Shown: piece by piece, positions 1 through 12,210 of the stretch
Layout: every line of letters begins with the position of its first letter
How positions within the stretch are numbered: position 1 is the stretch's first letter
Assembly (NCBI GenBank): GCA_950295325.1
Contig: OX485803.1
Span: 43,539,554-43,603,553, forward strand
DNA: 64,000 nucleotides
Origin: Polytrichum commune
Lineage: Eukaryota > Streptophyta > Polytrichopsida > Polytrichales > Polytrichaceae
Reading direction: 5' to 3'
The notes under the pieces: model-generated
The model's database searches: none
What the model was told of the DNA's origin: nothing
What the model saw: the letters and a program-made list of their open reading frames with translations, nothing else
Position numbers and translations under genes: made by a program

Positions 1-73
1 CTTACAAGTTTTTTTTGTGGTGACCTCATGATTCGTAACACGTGGTCTTGAAGTTCCTTACCTCTATCTAATT

Positions 74-483
74 ACATGGTATTCGTGAAAACGTCACGTG
101 GCATGCAAAAATGTCACATATGTTGTTTTCTCAAATAAAAGGAAGGTTGGCTTGAATTGGTCTTTGGAGGCAACTTTTGCCAACTACATTTGGATGTATT
201 TACAAAATGTGAGTAGTATGTGCAAGTGATAACGAGGGAAGAAGTCTTTTTATATCATGAATGTTGTGTTTTTCATTATCACTTCAAACACTCTTGAAAG
301 AAATTAAAACATAACATGCATGATATAAAAAGACTCTATGAACTTGTACCATAGGTGTCCATACAAAATTAATTTCAAAATGCAAGTTTTCCCAAAGTTG
401 AAGTGCACTCCACAAGATTAGAAATTAAGTTGGCCTTGAAAAGAATGTCACATGTGAATGTGACATTTTCACGAATACCATGT
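74..483. mobile_element. MITE-like element with nested inverted repeats
   Basis: The two ends are inverted copies of about 24 bp: ACATGGTATTCGTGAAAA followed by a GTCAC at the left, and the reverse complement ending at 483. A second inverted pair lies inside, AGTCTTTTTATATCATG near 243 and its complement near 330. There is no coding capacity. A clear target duplication was not found, so the superfamily is unassigned. Confidence 0.6.
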
Positions 484-2639
484 TTAAATATTTAGGACGA
501 CAATAAATGCACCACTTTCACTATTACAATCTACTACCATAATAGATATTGGATTAGAGGTGAGGAGCTTGAGGGCCTTTGTGTGATGGACAGACAGAAG
601 GAAAGATGGTAAGTCAAGTTGGGAGCTAATAAGGATAGGTTGCAAGTTCAATTTGCACATGCCACTAACTAGTTTGGTTGACTGACATGGCATATGCATG
701 CATACAAGTACTCTAGTGGTTGTGGTTGTGGTTGTGGTTCATGTCCACTTTCTATCACAATTATGATATTTCCATTTACACACAAGTTGTAGTTGTTGTT
801 AAATAATGGATTTAACCTCAATTATCATCCCTCCTATTGGTGCAATCCATGGGCAATATGTGGAGTGGAGACAAACCATTTATGGATTCTAGTGGAAAGG
901 ATTCATAAATTTGTATAGTGTTTATTGAAGAACAATTTCCTCCTCCAAATTGTCTCAAAAACTTTGACCTTTGAGTTTCTCTCTTGTTGCCACATACTCC
1001 ATAGTAACTACAAACATACTTAAACCAAAAAAAAGAAACCATCACATGGGCCAAGGTAAAGAATTTGAACCATGTCATGTGTCTACATTGTTGAAGCTTT
1101 GTCTCAAGGTTGATCTCCATTTTCTTTGGATTGATTTTCAAGGCTAATGACTTAAAATCCAAGATTGGGAGTGAAGATCCAAAATAAAACTTTATTATTC
1201 TTAGCACATATACTTAACTTAGGGTCCAAATTCTTTTATCTTGGCCCACCAACTTGAAGGGTTGGGAAAGAGCTCTTCGTGACCTTTTATTTTTTTATAA
1301 TGAAATAAATAAGAATTGGTTTGTCAAAAAAAAGCTAAAAGCTAAAAAACTAAACTAAACTAAAAATTTGGAAGGGTGAGCTTCAGCTGAAGCAATGTGT
1401 GGTTGGCTGGGTAAAGTTAAGTTTAAATAAGTGACTCCCAATGAACAGAGGACTAGATGATTGACATACACAAGTTATCAACAAGTTTTTGTTTTGGCCT
1501 TCACACTTGCTGCACCTCTCTTGCTTTCCTTACCTACCTACCAGCTTGCATGTGTTACATTATAAACCACACTTGATGTAATTTGGCAATGTCATATTTG
1601 TCCCTTCTTTACCATACCCTCCTCCTCCTCAACAATAATCAATGTACTTACATTCTCTGCTACTTGCTTACCTATTGTTGTTGCATGTTGTGCAAGCTAT
1701 CGTTGAAGCAGTTTAGGCACTTACCCAACTTCTTGCCTCTTTCTTCTTGGTTCCACCTAATTACTACCTACTACCTACCAATCTAATTTAAGTAGATTGC
1801 CTCTACGAGTATACTCTGCACTCACTATGAAGGGGAGTGAATGAGTGCAACAAGTAGCTTGTGTAACTTACATAGGTCCTTATGCACTATGTAGGGAGTT
1901 TGAAGCATTTGGGTGAGTTTGGTGTTTGAAATTGAGAAGCTTTCTTCTAATGAGAGAGAGGGAGGGAGAGAGAGAGAGATTGCAGACCAATCTGCAAGTT
2001 TTCAATAGCTTGAACAAATGTATGTAACCTAAGATATCAAGTTCATCCTATTTAACGAGGGGATTTTCTTGAACAAAGCAATTTTCTTGAAATGCTACAG
2101 AATGCTTCAAGGTCAATTGGCTTGGGACCCACAAAACGAGAGCTGGAACTCTCAACAATTTGAAGCAACCTCCATCATCGATGAGGTACAGTAACTCTTG
2201 CTTTTTTTATGTTTAAGTGGTTGGGAATTTGAAGAATGAAGCTCTTCTCATTGGCCTTCTTTCTCAAACTTGTTCACTCAAGCCCACTTTACACAACTTT
2301 AAACATGAGAGCTTCAACTGATTACCAAGCTTCTGAAGCTTGATGGATCCCATGTCAGACGACTACAATATGCACTTAGTATTATTGACTGAGAATTCAA
2401 GCTCCCACTTCGTGGCCCCCAAGCCAATGGGTTTAAAGCATTCATTGGCTTGTCAAATACTCCTTTCTTTAGTAGCACCCCCCCCCCCTCCTCCCCCACC
2501 CATGTGAAATTACTTACAATTCATCACCAAAAAATGTACAAAAAAAATTTGAAACACAAAATAAGAGAAGGACGAATTTCTAGGATGCACACAGTAGAAT
2601 CAAACAACCCCCTAAAAAAATGATAAGATGCCCAAGCAG
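484..2639. other. Intergenic, no gene seen
   Basis: AT-rich sequence with only short ORFs of random composition. It contains a GA-rich microsatellite at 1951-1979 and an 11-base C run at 2478-2488. No protein family is recognisable in any frame. Confidence 0.6.
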
Positions 2640-2850
2640 TGGTTGGGGAGATTTTTGGGCACGATCGGTTGAGATCCTAGTGCTTGCAAGTCCAACCGGT
2701 CACATGTTGACATCCTCCGGTTTTCCTTTATTAAATTGGGGTATATTCTATAAATTCCTCCAAAATGACCGGTAATTTGCCTGAAGTCTCCAACTTCAAC
2801 TGGTTATTTCTCAAACTCAACCGGTGCATCTGTAACTAACCGCCGGTTGT
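2640..2850 (+). repeat. Dispersed repeat with CCGGTT boxes, copy 1
   Basis: This 210-bp stretch matches the reverse complement of 10725-10939 along its whole length, with scattered differences. Both copies carry several CCGGT or AACCGG boxes. It has no ORF. Two diverged copies in opposite orientation indicate a dispersed repeat, probably a non-autonomous element. Confidence 0.7.
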
Positions 2851-3029
2851 TTCTCCCCAGCCATTGTGTCCAAGACCCAACTAAACATGATTCAATATGC
2901 CAACATTGATATCTCACTTTGAACATGGTCACTTGTACGCTTGTTCAATCTACTTGAATTTGAGTTTGAGTTTGGGATGCATGGAAGCTTGTCAAATCCA
3001 AGTATCAAGCTCCCATAAATGCTCCAGCT

Positions 3030-3370
3030 CCAGCTCTCAAACGGGGCCTCATCAGCCAGCTTCCCACCTGCTCGCTCTGCCTCTGCACGCACTGGAAGAG
3101 TTGCAGGCTTGTGTAAGTAAGCTAATAAGTTACTCCTTCCATTGGCAGTTCTCACACACTTTGCACATCCTGCCTCCCAATGCGCAGCAACTTTTTCTGC
3201 CTGTCTTCATGCCACCCTGCCGACCGAATCCACGAGCATTTGGGCCGAACCTGAACGCGCCGTCGATCGCGTAACGTTTGCGGGTGTTCTTCAGTTCGTT
3301 CTTCTTCTCTCCATCTTCTATCGATCAACATTACGTCTTCAAAATCGTGTTGCATGTTAAGCAACACTAT
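3030..3370. other. GC-richer island with overlapping ORFs, unrecognised
   Basis: The base composition rises clearly above the flanks, and ORFs of 71 to 125 codons overlap on both strands (2897-3274 plus, 3152-3367 minus). None resembles a known family, and no reading frame is favoured. It could be a gene fragment or a promoter relic. Confidence 0.3.
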
Positions 3371-3530
3371 GATGAAACATCGACAAAAATCAGATTGAAA
3401 ATTGGACCTCCTTTGATTTAGTTATGGTTGTTGGAAGTGAGTGCATGTTTGTTGATTCCTTAACTGGAAACATAAGGCCTCCCAAATGTGTTCATTATTG
3501 AGCATGGAATGATTATTAAAATTTGAAGAC

Positions 3531-3855
3531 ATTAGAGTTATCCTTTAATTCAAAGGAGTTTGGTAGGGAGTTTCTTACAAAACCTTCCATGTTTGGCAAG
3601 CTTGAGGTGCATGCGTCGGAGGTCGTGTGGAGGTTTGAACCAATAACATTCTATATCAGGGAATTGAGGGTCAAACTCATTTTAGCAACTCATGTGGTGC
3701 TAAAATGAGTTTGACCCTCAATGAACCGATATAGAATGTTATTGGTTCAAACCTCCACATGACCTCCGACGCATGCACCTCAAGCTTGCCAAACATGGAA
3801 GGTTTTGTAAGAAAACTCCCTACCAAACTCCTTTGAATTAAAGGATAACTCTAAT
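3531..3855. mobile_element. Foldback MITE, near-perfect 157-bp hairpin
   Basis: The left arm (3531-3687) and right arm (3698-3855) are near-perfect reverse complements separated by only 10 bases. The ends read ATTAGAGTTATCCTTTAATT and its complement. Related sequence lies at 31432-31800 and 34839-34995 inside PLC introns. A transcript through it would form a long double-stranded hairpin. Confidence 0.85.
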
Positions 3856-4900
3856 ATTGTCCAATCTTTTTTGATCATGTGTCTATATGGTGTTTGTTCT
3901 TTGATCCTCACCTAACCACGCAGTTATTAAATCTAGGTGTCCGATTAGGAAAAGTAGTTGAATAACACCCATATGCCTCACGGTGTGTGGCCATACTATG
4001 GGCATTGCCAACTCCACAAGTAGTTTTGGGTTTTGGATTGGATGGGAAATATGCCTCAACTTGGTAGCAGTTGAGATGGGAATTAGTTCTTGATCTGCCC
4101 TTGGTGGCGTTGGTTGCCCATGGTGGTTGTATTTTGACCCTTTCTTGCAATTTATTTTTCAATTTGTACCCAAAAAAAACATTTTTTTGGGGGTAAGAAT
4201 TGCAACTTATGAAGATTTTCAATTCAAATCATAGAATCGAACTTTGGATGCAAAAGTTACAAGAGGTCAAAGTGAAGATCCTCTTTCTCTTAAAAGATCA
4301 CATAAGTCCTCCCAACAATGTTAATTATTGAACCTAAAATAATTGATCGATATCGAACACATGGTCCAATCTTGATGGAATATGTGTATCATTTTGATGA
4401 TCGTTCTTACCAACAAGCCTTGCCATGTACCATTCAAATATAGATGTCCGATAAAGAAGTGGGATCACATAAGGCCCACGTAACTTAGGTAGCCATCTCA
4501 TCAAAGTTGGGTGAGATTCTAACTTAATTGACTGCCCATCTTATTACTTGATCTCCAGATGTGTACAATTGTGAGCTTCCATGCATGGCTGTGTTCACTA
4601 ATAAATTAGGTATGTGTCATTGTATTGGCTACACGGTGCTCGAGTATACGGATGGTGAGTTTACGTCATCAACAGTCAGCTACAAACTTACAAAGTTGTT
4701 CCTACACTATAATGGACTAATTGGGAAAGAGAATATCGAAGAGGATTGAAATTGCAGGGATGGATGTTCAAGGCGAAGGAGTGTGGATGAACAGAGGTCG
4801 ATGGATGAGAAGTGAGATAAGTATTATCTACATAGAAGAGAGAGGATCGTTCGGTGAAATGATGTGTGTAAATATATAAAAGAAACTTCAATCTACATTT
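3856..4900. other. Intergenic, possible retroelement flank
   Basis: No gene is recognisable here. The stretch precedes the gag-like reading frame of the decayed Ty3 element and might hold its 5' LTR, but no matching second LTR was found downstream. Confidence 0.35.
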
Positions 4901-4910
4901 AGGTCGGGAA

Positions 4911-7750
4911 GTGAACATAGGGACGAAACCAACAAGAGCAAGAGGGAGAGAGAGAGAGAGAAAGAACAATTTCTTGCACAACATTTGTAAGAGCGTGCAA
5001 CCACAAACTATCTTTGGTGAAATTTATCTTAAGCCTAAGATAGTTCTATCATTTTTAGGAGCGGTGGAATTGGAAATTTTGTTTGATGAAGAGCTTTTAA
5101 AGAAAGAAAGAATGACAGTAATTTCTTTCATGTTGAGAGAACAAAACCATCTTTGGTGGACTTATGTTAAGACCGAGAGAGAGGACGCTAACAAAGTCCC
5201 AATGGAAACGTTGGTTAGTGTTGATCTTAGAGTGTTCTTTACCACGTGATCACATTCAAAACATGGAAGAGCACTTGAAAGACATCAATTAGGGAGCATT
5301 GTGAGTTTGAGAGTACAAAGAAAGGTTGGACGAGTTGGTTAAATATTTCCCATATTTGTCTAACAAAGACAAACGAAGCTTCTTTGTTATAGGTCTTCAA
5401 AGCTCAATCAAATATGATATCAATGCTTTGAGGATTTATACACTTAGCAAAGCCTATGGCATGGCCTTAACATTTGAGGCTAAGAATGTTGAGTTCGCCA
5501 TAGAGAATAAGAATTCGTTTGATGTTTCTCTTAGAGATCATAACAATCATGGGGAATAACTTGGAAATTGGAAGGAACCCTAAAGATTTCCACGTCTGAA
5601 AATACAAAGTAACAACATGCGAGCACGAAACTCAACTAGGAAGACCAAGAAGAACATTGAAAACAAATTATATTACAATTGTCACAAGTCATGGCATCTT
5701 GCTAAGGATTGTTTGCGGCCAACTTGCAGATGTCCCAAACAATCAAAAACATTGACAATGGAGGCAAAAACACCAATAGCATTCACGGGCAAAAGGTGGT
5801 TCATGTGTCTCCTACAGTGTGTGAGGAGCAAGTACCACATGGTCCTACAGTGCTTCCATTTCGAGGTACTATTGGTAATTGATGAACTTCTTTGTTGATT
5901 GATTCAAGGTCAACCCATAACGATGTCATCAATGTTTGCATCAAAGTTAGGCTTGTTGTCACCAAGATAGAATCTTGTAAAGTTATGTTACCCAATGGTG
6001 AGTCAGGCCTGATTAGATGTTGATTATTGGAAGTTCATGTGGTGTTGCAAGAAACACATACCATTGTAGATTTTGAGGTTTCGACAGGGAGTCAACACGA
6101 CGTCATATTGGGAATGTCATGGCTCAATGTTGTTGACACATGAATTGCTTGCAACCATGGAGGGGTTCATGGTAGATTTTTCAACGGCAAACCATTTTAA
6201 GCTCAAAGGTAAGAGAGCTCAACCTAATGTACCTTTGGTTTTTGCGATACTAGTGAGAAGATATCTAAGAAATAAACAAAAAGTCTTTGCAATAGATTTT
6301 CGTAAAATTTCATGTGAATCTAAACCAAGTTGCAAAGAACCACTTCTTGTTGCGGACTTTCTTGCAAATGATCATGATATTTTCCTTGAAGAATTGCAAG
6401 GGATGCCGCCGGAAATAGAGGTAGATCATACTATCGAATTGATTCCTAGTGTGACATTGGTAGCTAAGGCACCCTTTAGACATTATTTTAAGGAATATGT
6501 TGAATTAAGAACTCAACCAAAATCTTGCTAATAAGGGGTATATTACACCTAGCAAATCTCTATAGGATCTTATGTTATTTCAAGAGAAGAAAAAAAGATG
6601 GTAGTTTGAGACTACGTGTGGATTATAGAGGTCTAAATAAATCTACCATCAAGAACAAATCTCCATTACCTATAATTGTTGAATTGCTTGACCAACTAAA
6701 TGGGACTAAGAAGAAATTTTCAAAAATCGATTTGATAATTAGATACAATCAAATTAGAATCAAAGAGTTAGACATTGAGTATCATCCTTTCTTAGTCATT
6801 TTGATCATTATGAATATTTGGTACTACCTTTATGCACATGCCACATTTGTTATTATGTGAATACTATATTCAGATAGTATTTGGGAGTCTTCGCCCTTAT
6901 TTTCATTTATGACATACTGGTAGTACTAAAAATGAAGAGGATCATAAGGAACCTCCTTGAAAAAGTGTTCAAAGGTTTGAGAAGACATAAATTATATGCT
7001 AAGAGAAGCAAATGCTAGTTTTTGTGTTTAGGTTGAATACCTTTGGACATGTATTGTTTGATAAAGGTGTCTCAATTGTTTCTAAAAAGATTGAGATTGT
7101 GGTTAGGTGGCTGTGCCAAATAATAAGATTGAGGTCAATGTTTTTTGGGGTTGGCTACTTATATGAGGATGTAAGGGATTTTACCAAAATTATAGCCTCC
7201 GTGACGGATTTGCTAAAGGTCATTTGGACTAGTGATTGTCATGCAAGCTTTGAGACTTTGAAAATCTCTGATTTAAAGCCTCACTTTTGAGAATTATGGG
7301 TTCCTTGAAAGGCGGGTTGGTCTTGTGCACGGGCACCAATGATATGGCTATAGGTGCTATCCTAATGCAAGAGGGTAGGGTGATTGTTTATGATTCGAAG
7401 TCAAACAATGAAGAATTAATGTATTCAATTCACAAGAGAAAATTGTTAGCAATAATTCATGGATTGAAAGTTTGGCGTCACTATCTATTAGGTAGTGGAT
7501 TTGAGATTGTGATTCATCATTAGTCGTTGCGGTATTTAACCAGTCACGCTACTTTAAATCAAAGACACAACCACTAGATAGATTGATGTAAGAATTCAAT
7601 TTTTAAATCCAATATGTCAATGGAAAAGAAAATGTGGTGGCGGATTCTTTGTTATATAGACTCCTTGTAAAGGTTGTATCTTTAGTAAAAGATACTAGGT
7701 TTGATAACATCAAGCCATTTTATAGGGATGATTCTTCTAAACCCACTTGA
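4911..7750 (+). mobile_element. Decayed Ty3/gypsy retrotransposon (gag-pol remnant)
   Basis: Broken reading frames follow the Ty3/gypsy order. A gag-like part with HLWW lies near 5140. A zinc knuckle near 5660-5715 reads YYNCHKSWHLAKDC, with the first Cys changed to Tyr. A retropepsin-like segment near 5900-6120 has DSR where the active site expects DSG, and ends in an ILGMSWLN-like block. Reverse transcriptase (6560-7000) includes [10 protein letters not shown], but the catalytic YxDD box reads IYDIL. RNase H (7290-7640) includes AIGAILMQEG and the ENVVADSL tail. Several stops and frameshifts break the frames. No integrase or convincing LTR pair is visible. It is an old, inactive copy. Confidence 0.88.
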
Positions 7751-8673
7751 CATGTGGCACACCTCAATTTCATGATAGTGGATCTTTATCTTTAGCAACT
7801 TCATGAATTTGCCAAACTAATTTCAAAAATCCTTTCACATTTTGTGGTTTTCGTATTCTCAACTTCTCGCTTCCTCATTTCGCATTCCTTGCCTTCTCGT
7901 TCATTGGAACCTCTTTGTTTTTGCGTGTGCTTGGAAGCCTCTAGCCTTTACGTCGATTTTTCTTTGGTCTTTCATTACAGTGCCTCAAAGCATAAGCAAA
8001 TAATTCATGCAATAAATTTTGTGAAGTTGTGAATATGGGTATCAAACCATGAAAATGTTCACAACATGTAGTGAAATTTGGTTGAAAGTTCAAGCTAAAT
8101 TGGTTGTCTATATAGTGAACTTGATTCATGATTACATTGAAAGTGGTAGAACTTGTTGCTACATTGGTTTGTAAAATCATGAAATTGAGCTTGCAATTTT
8201 GTGAATTTATCTTACTGAAGGAGTATATTGAGGTTTGTATTGGGTGAAGAGATGATATCCACATGCAAAGGATTTAATGGAAAATTAGGGAGGAGTTTCT
8301 TAGCTACATTGCCTTTGGTGAAGTTCCTCGTTCAATTAAAAAACCATACCATAATATCCATCTTAGATCAAAAGGGGGTGACTTAAATTCAAGGTCTTAG
8401 CTTGAATCCCATAGGAACTTTGAAGTTAACTCCTAAACACTTTTTAGCATGTTCATACTAATTGTGTATTCTCTTTTTATACCAGATAAAACAAAATCTT
8501 CATCAAACTCTCTCTTAATTATCTAGGGTGGGTATCAAGAAGTGTAACCTTCCAAGAGAACAAGCTTTCACTATCTACAAAAAGAAAAATGACATCACAA
8601 TCTATATTCAAGTTGTACAATATCACATACAATATTTTTGAGAGGCCCAAATATGACTCCAAAAGTGCATAGG
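7751..8673. other. Intergenic, no gene seen
   Basis: AT-rich sequence downstream of the Ty3 remnant. Integrase motifs were looked for and not seen. The short ORFs on both strands have no recognisable family. Confidence 0.5.
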
Positions 8674-8743
8674 GTTGAGCAGCCTAAGGTCGGAATAGTA
8701 CTCGGATGGATGACCTCCTAGCACTTGAATTTCAATGCACCCT
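8674..8743 (+). pseudogene. 5S rRNA-like 3' fragment
   Basis: The segment lines up with the 3' 70 nucleotides of plant 5S rRNA as I know it. It includes AGTACTCGGATGGATGACCT, close to the internal control region, and ends in TGCACCCT. The 5' half is not recognisable. It is a degenerate 5S copy or part of a 5S-derived SINE rather than a working gene. A related fragment lies at 59719-59760. Confidence 0.6.
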
Positions 8744-9674
8744 ATCATAGCGGGGGTATTTGGGCGAACCGGATATCTTCAATCAAAGTATGTTGGACCG
8801 GAAATCCGGTTCGTCAATCAACTATATCCGGCAAAGTTGGATAGTTTCAAAATACAATTAAAATAAGTTTGGCATTCATCCAAGTATTTCTTACCATTTT
8901 TGGATGGCTATTGCTAATTTCATCTGAGGTGGCCGGTTTACCCTAAACCCTTAACCTTCACCTCCAAAGTTCCCATTAGTTACCCTTAACTCTTATGTGA
9001 CATGGTTTGTTAATGTGTGAGAGATAGGTTACATTTGTGAAAGGTTGTGGGTTAGAAGTGTTAGAATGGCGAGACAAAGACTCGCATAAACTTTGCAATG
9101 TATGTTTAGACCTATTGAGACCTAAGAGCTAATATAATGAATTACAATACATGTGAGATCAGCTCCTGTGATTTGGGCGTCGTTCTTCTATTTTTTTTAT
9201 TCATATAAAAAAGGAAAAACATGTCAATAAATTTCTTGGAAATTCTGGCACCCTTTTAATTATTATTTTTTATGTCCAAGTTGCTAGGAAACTACGGTAT
9301 ACCATATCAATCGCAGTCTAGGAATATTGAATTGAAATTTCCTTGCCCAATACCATAATTGATAAGCATGTGCGACACATTCTAATTCAAATTCTGAACA
9401 AAACACCACTTGTCGTTTTTTTTGAATTAGTAGAAACTTGTGCAAAAATTCTATGCGTCACTTGAAAATTGAACATGTTGACACCCACGTGTTAAAATAC
9501 TAAATTAGTATTTTTCTTATCATCTATGCTTTTCATCGAAACATGTATGCCATGACTCATAATAATTAAAGGAGCCCATTCTCCAATAAAGGATATAGAG
9601 TAGGACTTGACCGACACTGGTTACCTTATCATACGTATTAAGGGAAAGGGCCCCTCTACCTTAACTGCTCACTC
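8744..9674. other. Intergenic, no gene seen
   Basis: AT-rich sequence with no ORF of note. CCGGTT-like and CCGGAT words occur near 8770-8840. No repeat boundary could be fixed. Confidence 0.45.
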
Positions 9675-9677
9675 TAA

Positions 9678-10203
9678 GGGCCGTTTTACACCTAGAGGCC
9701 GGGTCAATTCTTTGTGTAAGAAGCTTTAAATCCTCACTTGTGATTGGTCAAAAGGTTGAAATCGGTCCCAACCCCTTTACACCTAAAGGCCGGGCCGATT
9801 TGGTGGCATGGATTTTTTGATCAAAAAAATGAATGGTCTGACACGGCTCGAGCTCATTGAATTGGGTGCACCCAAAATGGAAGGCTAATTCTTAGCCTCG
9901 GGACGAATGTCAAATTTCAATAAATTAAAAAATTATTTTTTTAACGAACCATATCCATTGGATTATGTGGAAATTTGAACGGCTCTATGCTAGATTATGC
10001 TAAATCCGTTGGATCATGCTAGATTTATTGAATCGGCCTAGCTTCTTGACCCTAAGGCCTTTACATATGGAAAAATTGGCCCCCATTATAATCTTATTAT
10101 AATGTGTAGTTGAGGCCGGCCTAGCCTCCAACCCAAAAGGGGTTGAAATTTCATGCAATTGGCCTAAGGGGAATTGGCCCGGCCTCTAGGTGTAAAGCGG
10201 CCC
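9678..10203. mobile_element. Tourist-like MITE (PIF/Harbinger type)
   Basis: Terminal inverted repeats of about 33 bp begin GGGCCG and include TACACCTAGAGGCCGGG. The right end is the reverse complement with two differences. TAA flanks both sides (9675-9677 and 10204-10206), the 3-bp duplication expected of PIF/Harbinger insertions. A further internal copy of the terminal motif lies near 9778. No transposase frame is present. Confidence 0.75.
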
Positions 10204-10244
10204 TAAGTTGGGCTACGAAAATCACGGGGTGCACGGCCATGATG

Positions 10245-10290
10245 GAACGGAACGCAACGCAATACAATGCAATGCAATGCAATGCAATGC
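10245..10290. repeat. Short (AATGC)n-like tandem repeat
   Basis: Four perfect AATGC units follow degenerate AACGC and AATAC units. This is simple-sequence DNA just outside the Tourist-like element. Confidence 0.7.
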
Positions 10291-10664
10291 TTGACAGAGA
10301 TTTGAAAGAGATGCTTTGGAGCCAGTTTTGTCAGACGAAGCTCATGATCTGTTGGGCTGGCCCTTCAAAAACGGGTACTTAGCATGTGACCTAAGTGCTC
10401 CGAAACCTCATGATCCGTTTGCTCCTCTGTAAGTAACTCCAGCAGGTCTCATAAGTAGTAGGCTTTGTACAAATCTCATGAGTTCAAACATTACGTGTTG
10501 GTAAAGGTGCCTTCAATGTGGACTGACTGAATGCCTCTTCGATTTGGGGAGGTAATCATGTGCATGTGCATGTTATCTAGTGGGTGAGCAGCTCAACTGC
10601 ATAAGTATAATTACTTTGGGGATCAAAGTGCCGCCGCTATAGAGTTCACGTTTTAAACTAGGTA

Positions 10665-10720
10665 CTCACACACAGACACACACACAGGCACAGACAGACA
10701 CAGAGACAGAGACAGAGATG
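10665..10720. repeat. CA/CAGA-rich microsatellite
   Basis: An interrupted run of CACA, CAGACA and GAGACA units lies directly beside the CCGGTT repeat copy 2. Confidence 0.75.
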
Positions 10721-10724
10721 AGCC

Positions 10725-10939
10725 AGGAGAACCGGCTGCTAGTTACGCATGCACCGGTTGAGTTTCAGAAATAACCGGCTGAAGTTGAAGACGTTCAGGG
10801 GAAAATTATCGTTCATTTGAGAGGAGTTTATAGAATATAATATCTCAATTCAATAAAGAAAAACCTTAAGATGTCAGCATTTCACCGGTTGGACTTGGAA
10901 ACACTAGGATCTCAATCTATGCCCAAAAACCTCCTTGGA
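10725..10939 (-). repeat. Dispersed repeat with CCGGTT boxes, copy 2
   Basis: This is the inverted counterpart of 2640-2850. The order of the CCGGTT boxes and most intervening sequence is conserved, including the CTCAACCGGTGCAT block. It ends within about 10 bp of the foldback element that follows. Confidence 0.7.
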
Positions 10940-10947
10940 TAGGGGGG

Positions 10948-11302
10948 GCCCAGGCTTAATCACATATGTGTTCGGCTGGGCCCCGCTCCTCCCACGCCTC
11001 CTTCACTACCCGTTCTTCCTGCCCGCACTTGCGTGGAAACTCTTCCTTGTTGGGAACCAATGTGATAGTACATAGTCAAATTTACAAATATTCAAGTTGA
11101 CATCACTTTCATTATTCCCAAGGTAATTGATGGAGTTCCTTCACATGCCAAAGGAGCTTGATGGCTTAGGTGACTAGGTATTGGTCACATTGGTTCCCAA
11201 TGGAGAAGAGTTCCCATGCAAGTGCGGGCAGGATGGCCAAGCAGTGAAGGAGGCGTGGTAGGGGCAGGGCCCAGCCGAACACAAATGTGATTTAGCCCAG
11301 GG
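10948..11302. mobile_element. 355-bp foldback element with GC-rich arms
   Basis: The arms 10948-11065 and 11184-11302 are inverted copies of each other, with blocks such as GTGTTCGGCTGGGCC and ACGCCTCCTTCACT. The 118-bp loop is AT-rich and unlike the arms. No ORF or clear target duplication was seen. Confidence 0.75.
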
Positions 11303-12196
11303 CGATAGGGAGAGAGAGAATTTGAGTGTACCTCTCATCATCTAGCATACTTTTCCCTTGAAATAGTATGCAACATCCAAATGACTATTTAGAGTTGTTT
11401 TGACATTGGAAATAGCTTTAAAGATCTTTAGTTAGTGTAATCGAAGTCATTTGAGATGATACAGTTACAAACCTTTAGAGGGTCAAGGTTTTTATGGTGG
11501 ATGGATGAGAGGTATGCTTCTACACGATAAAACCCTCTCCCTTACCTAGTGCATCGATCTTTAGCCACACCATTACATGCGGAGCCAGATTAGTCCTAGA
11601 AAGTATGTGTAATTTGAGCTTAGATAGATTGTAGAAGATTAGTTGTATTGTTAGAAACAAACATGGACTCGTCTCTTCAGCACCTGAATATTGTTTCCGT
11701 ATTGGAGTGGTTTTATGATTTCATTTCATTGGATCTTGTTAGTTATTGAAAGAGGACTCCAATGCACTCTAGTGTGTGCTATTTGAATACCATTTGAATC
11801 AGTAATGAGTTTTTAAAGTGTTGCGCATAGGTGTAATCCAAATTTGGTTAAAGCTCTCATAGGTTTTCATGTTACAATCGTGTATGTTTTGGTATCAATG
11901 TCTGTGTTAGTAAATTCATAGCCAAAATGTAGGGCCATTAATGGGTTACATTCGTTTCTAGGTGTCTTAACCAATTAATAGAATACGTTATTAAACAAGA
12001 AGATAGTTGCAAGAGTGCTTTGCCCTAGTGTTATCTTGCGCACATGGTTAATTTTGGTTGGTTAGATCAAAATTTGACTCATTTTAGAGACCACTTTACA
12101 TACACAATCACTTGCAATTGGACTCCACTTGAAGAGTGAGCTACTGAAGAAGAAGAAGAACTCCGGTCTCCGGAGGAGGCCGGAGTGAATAGAGTA
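11303..12196. other. Intergenic, no gene seen
   Basis: AT-rich sequence with no long ORF and no recognisable repeat boundary. A short GC-rich palindromic patch near 12165-12185 precedes the LINE insertion site. Confidence 0.5.
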
Positions 12197-12210
12197 TTCG
12201 TTCGTAAAAC

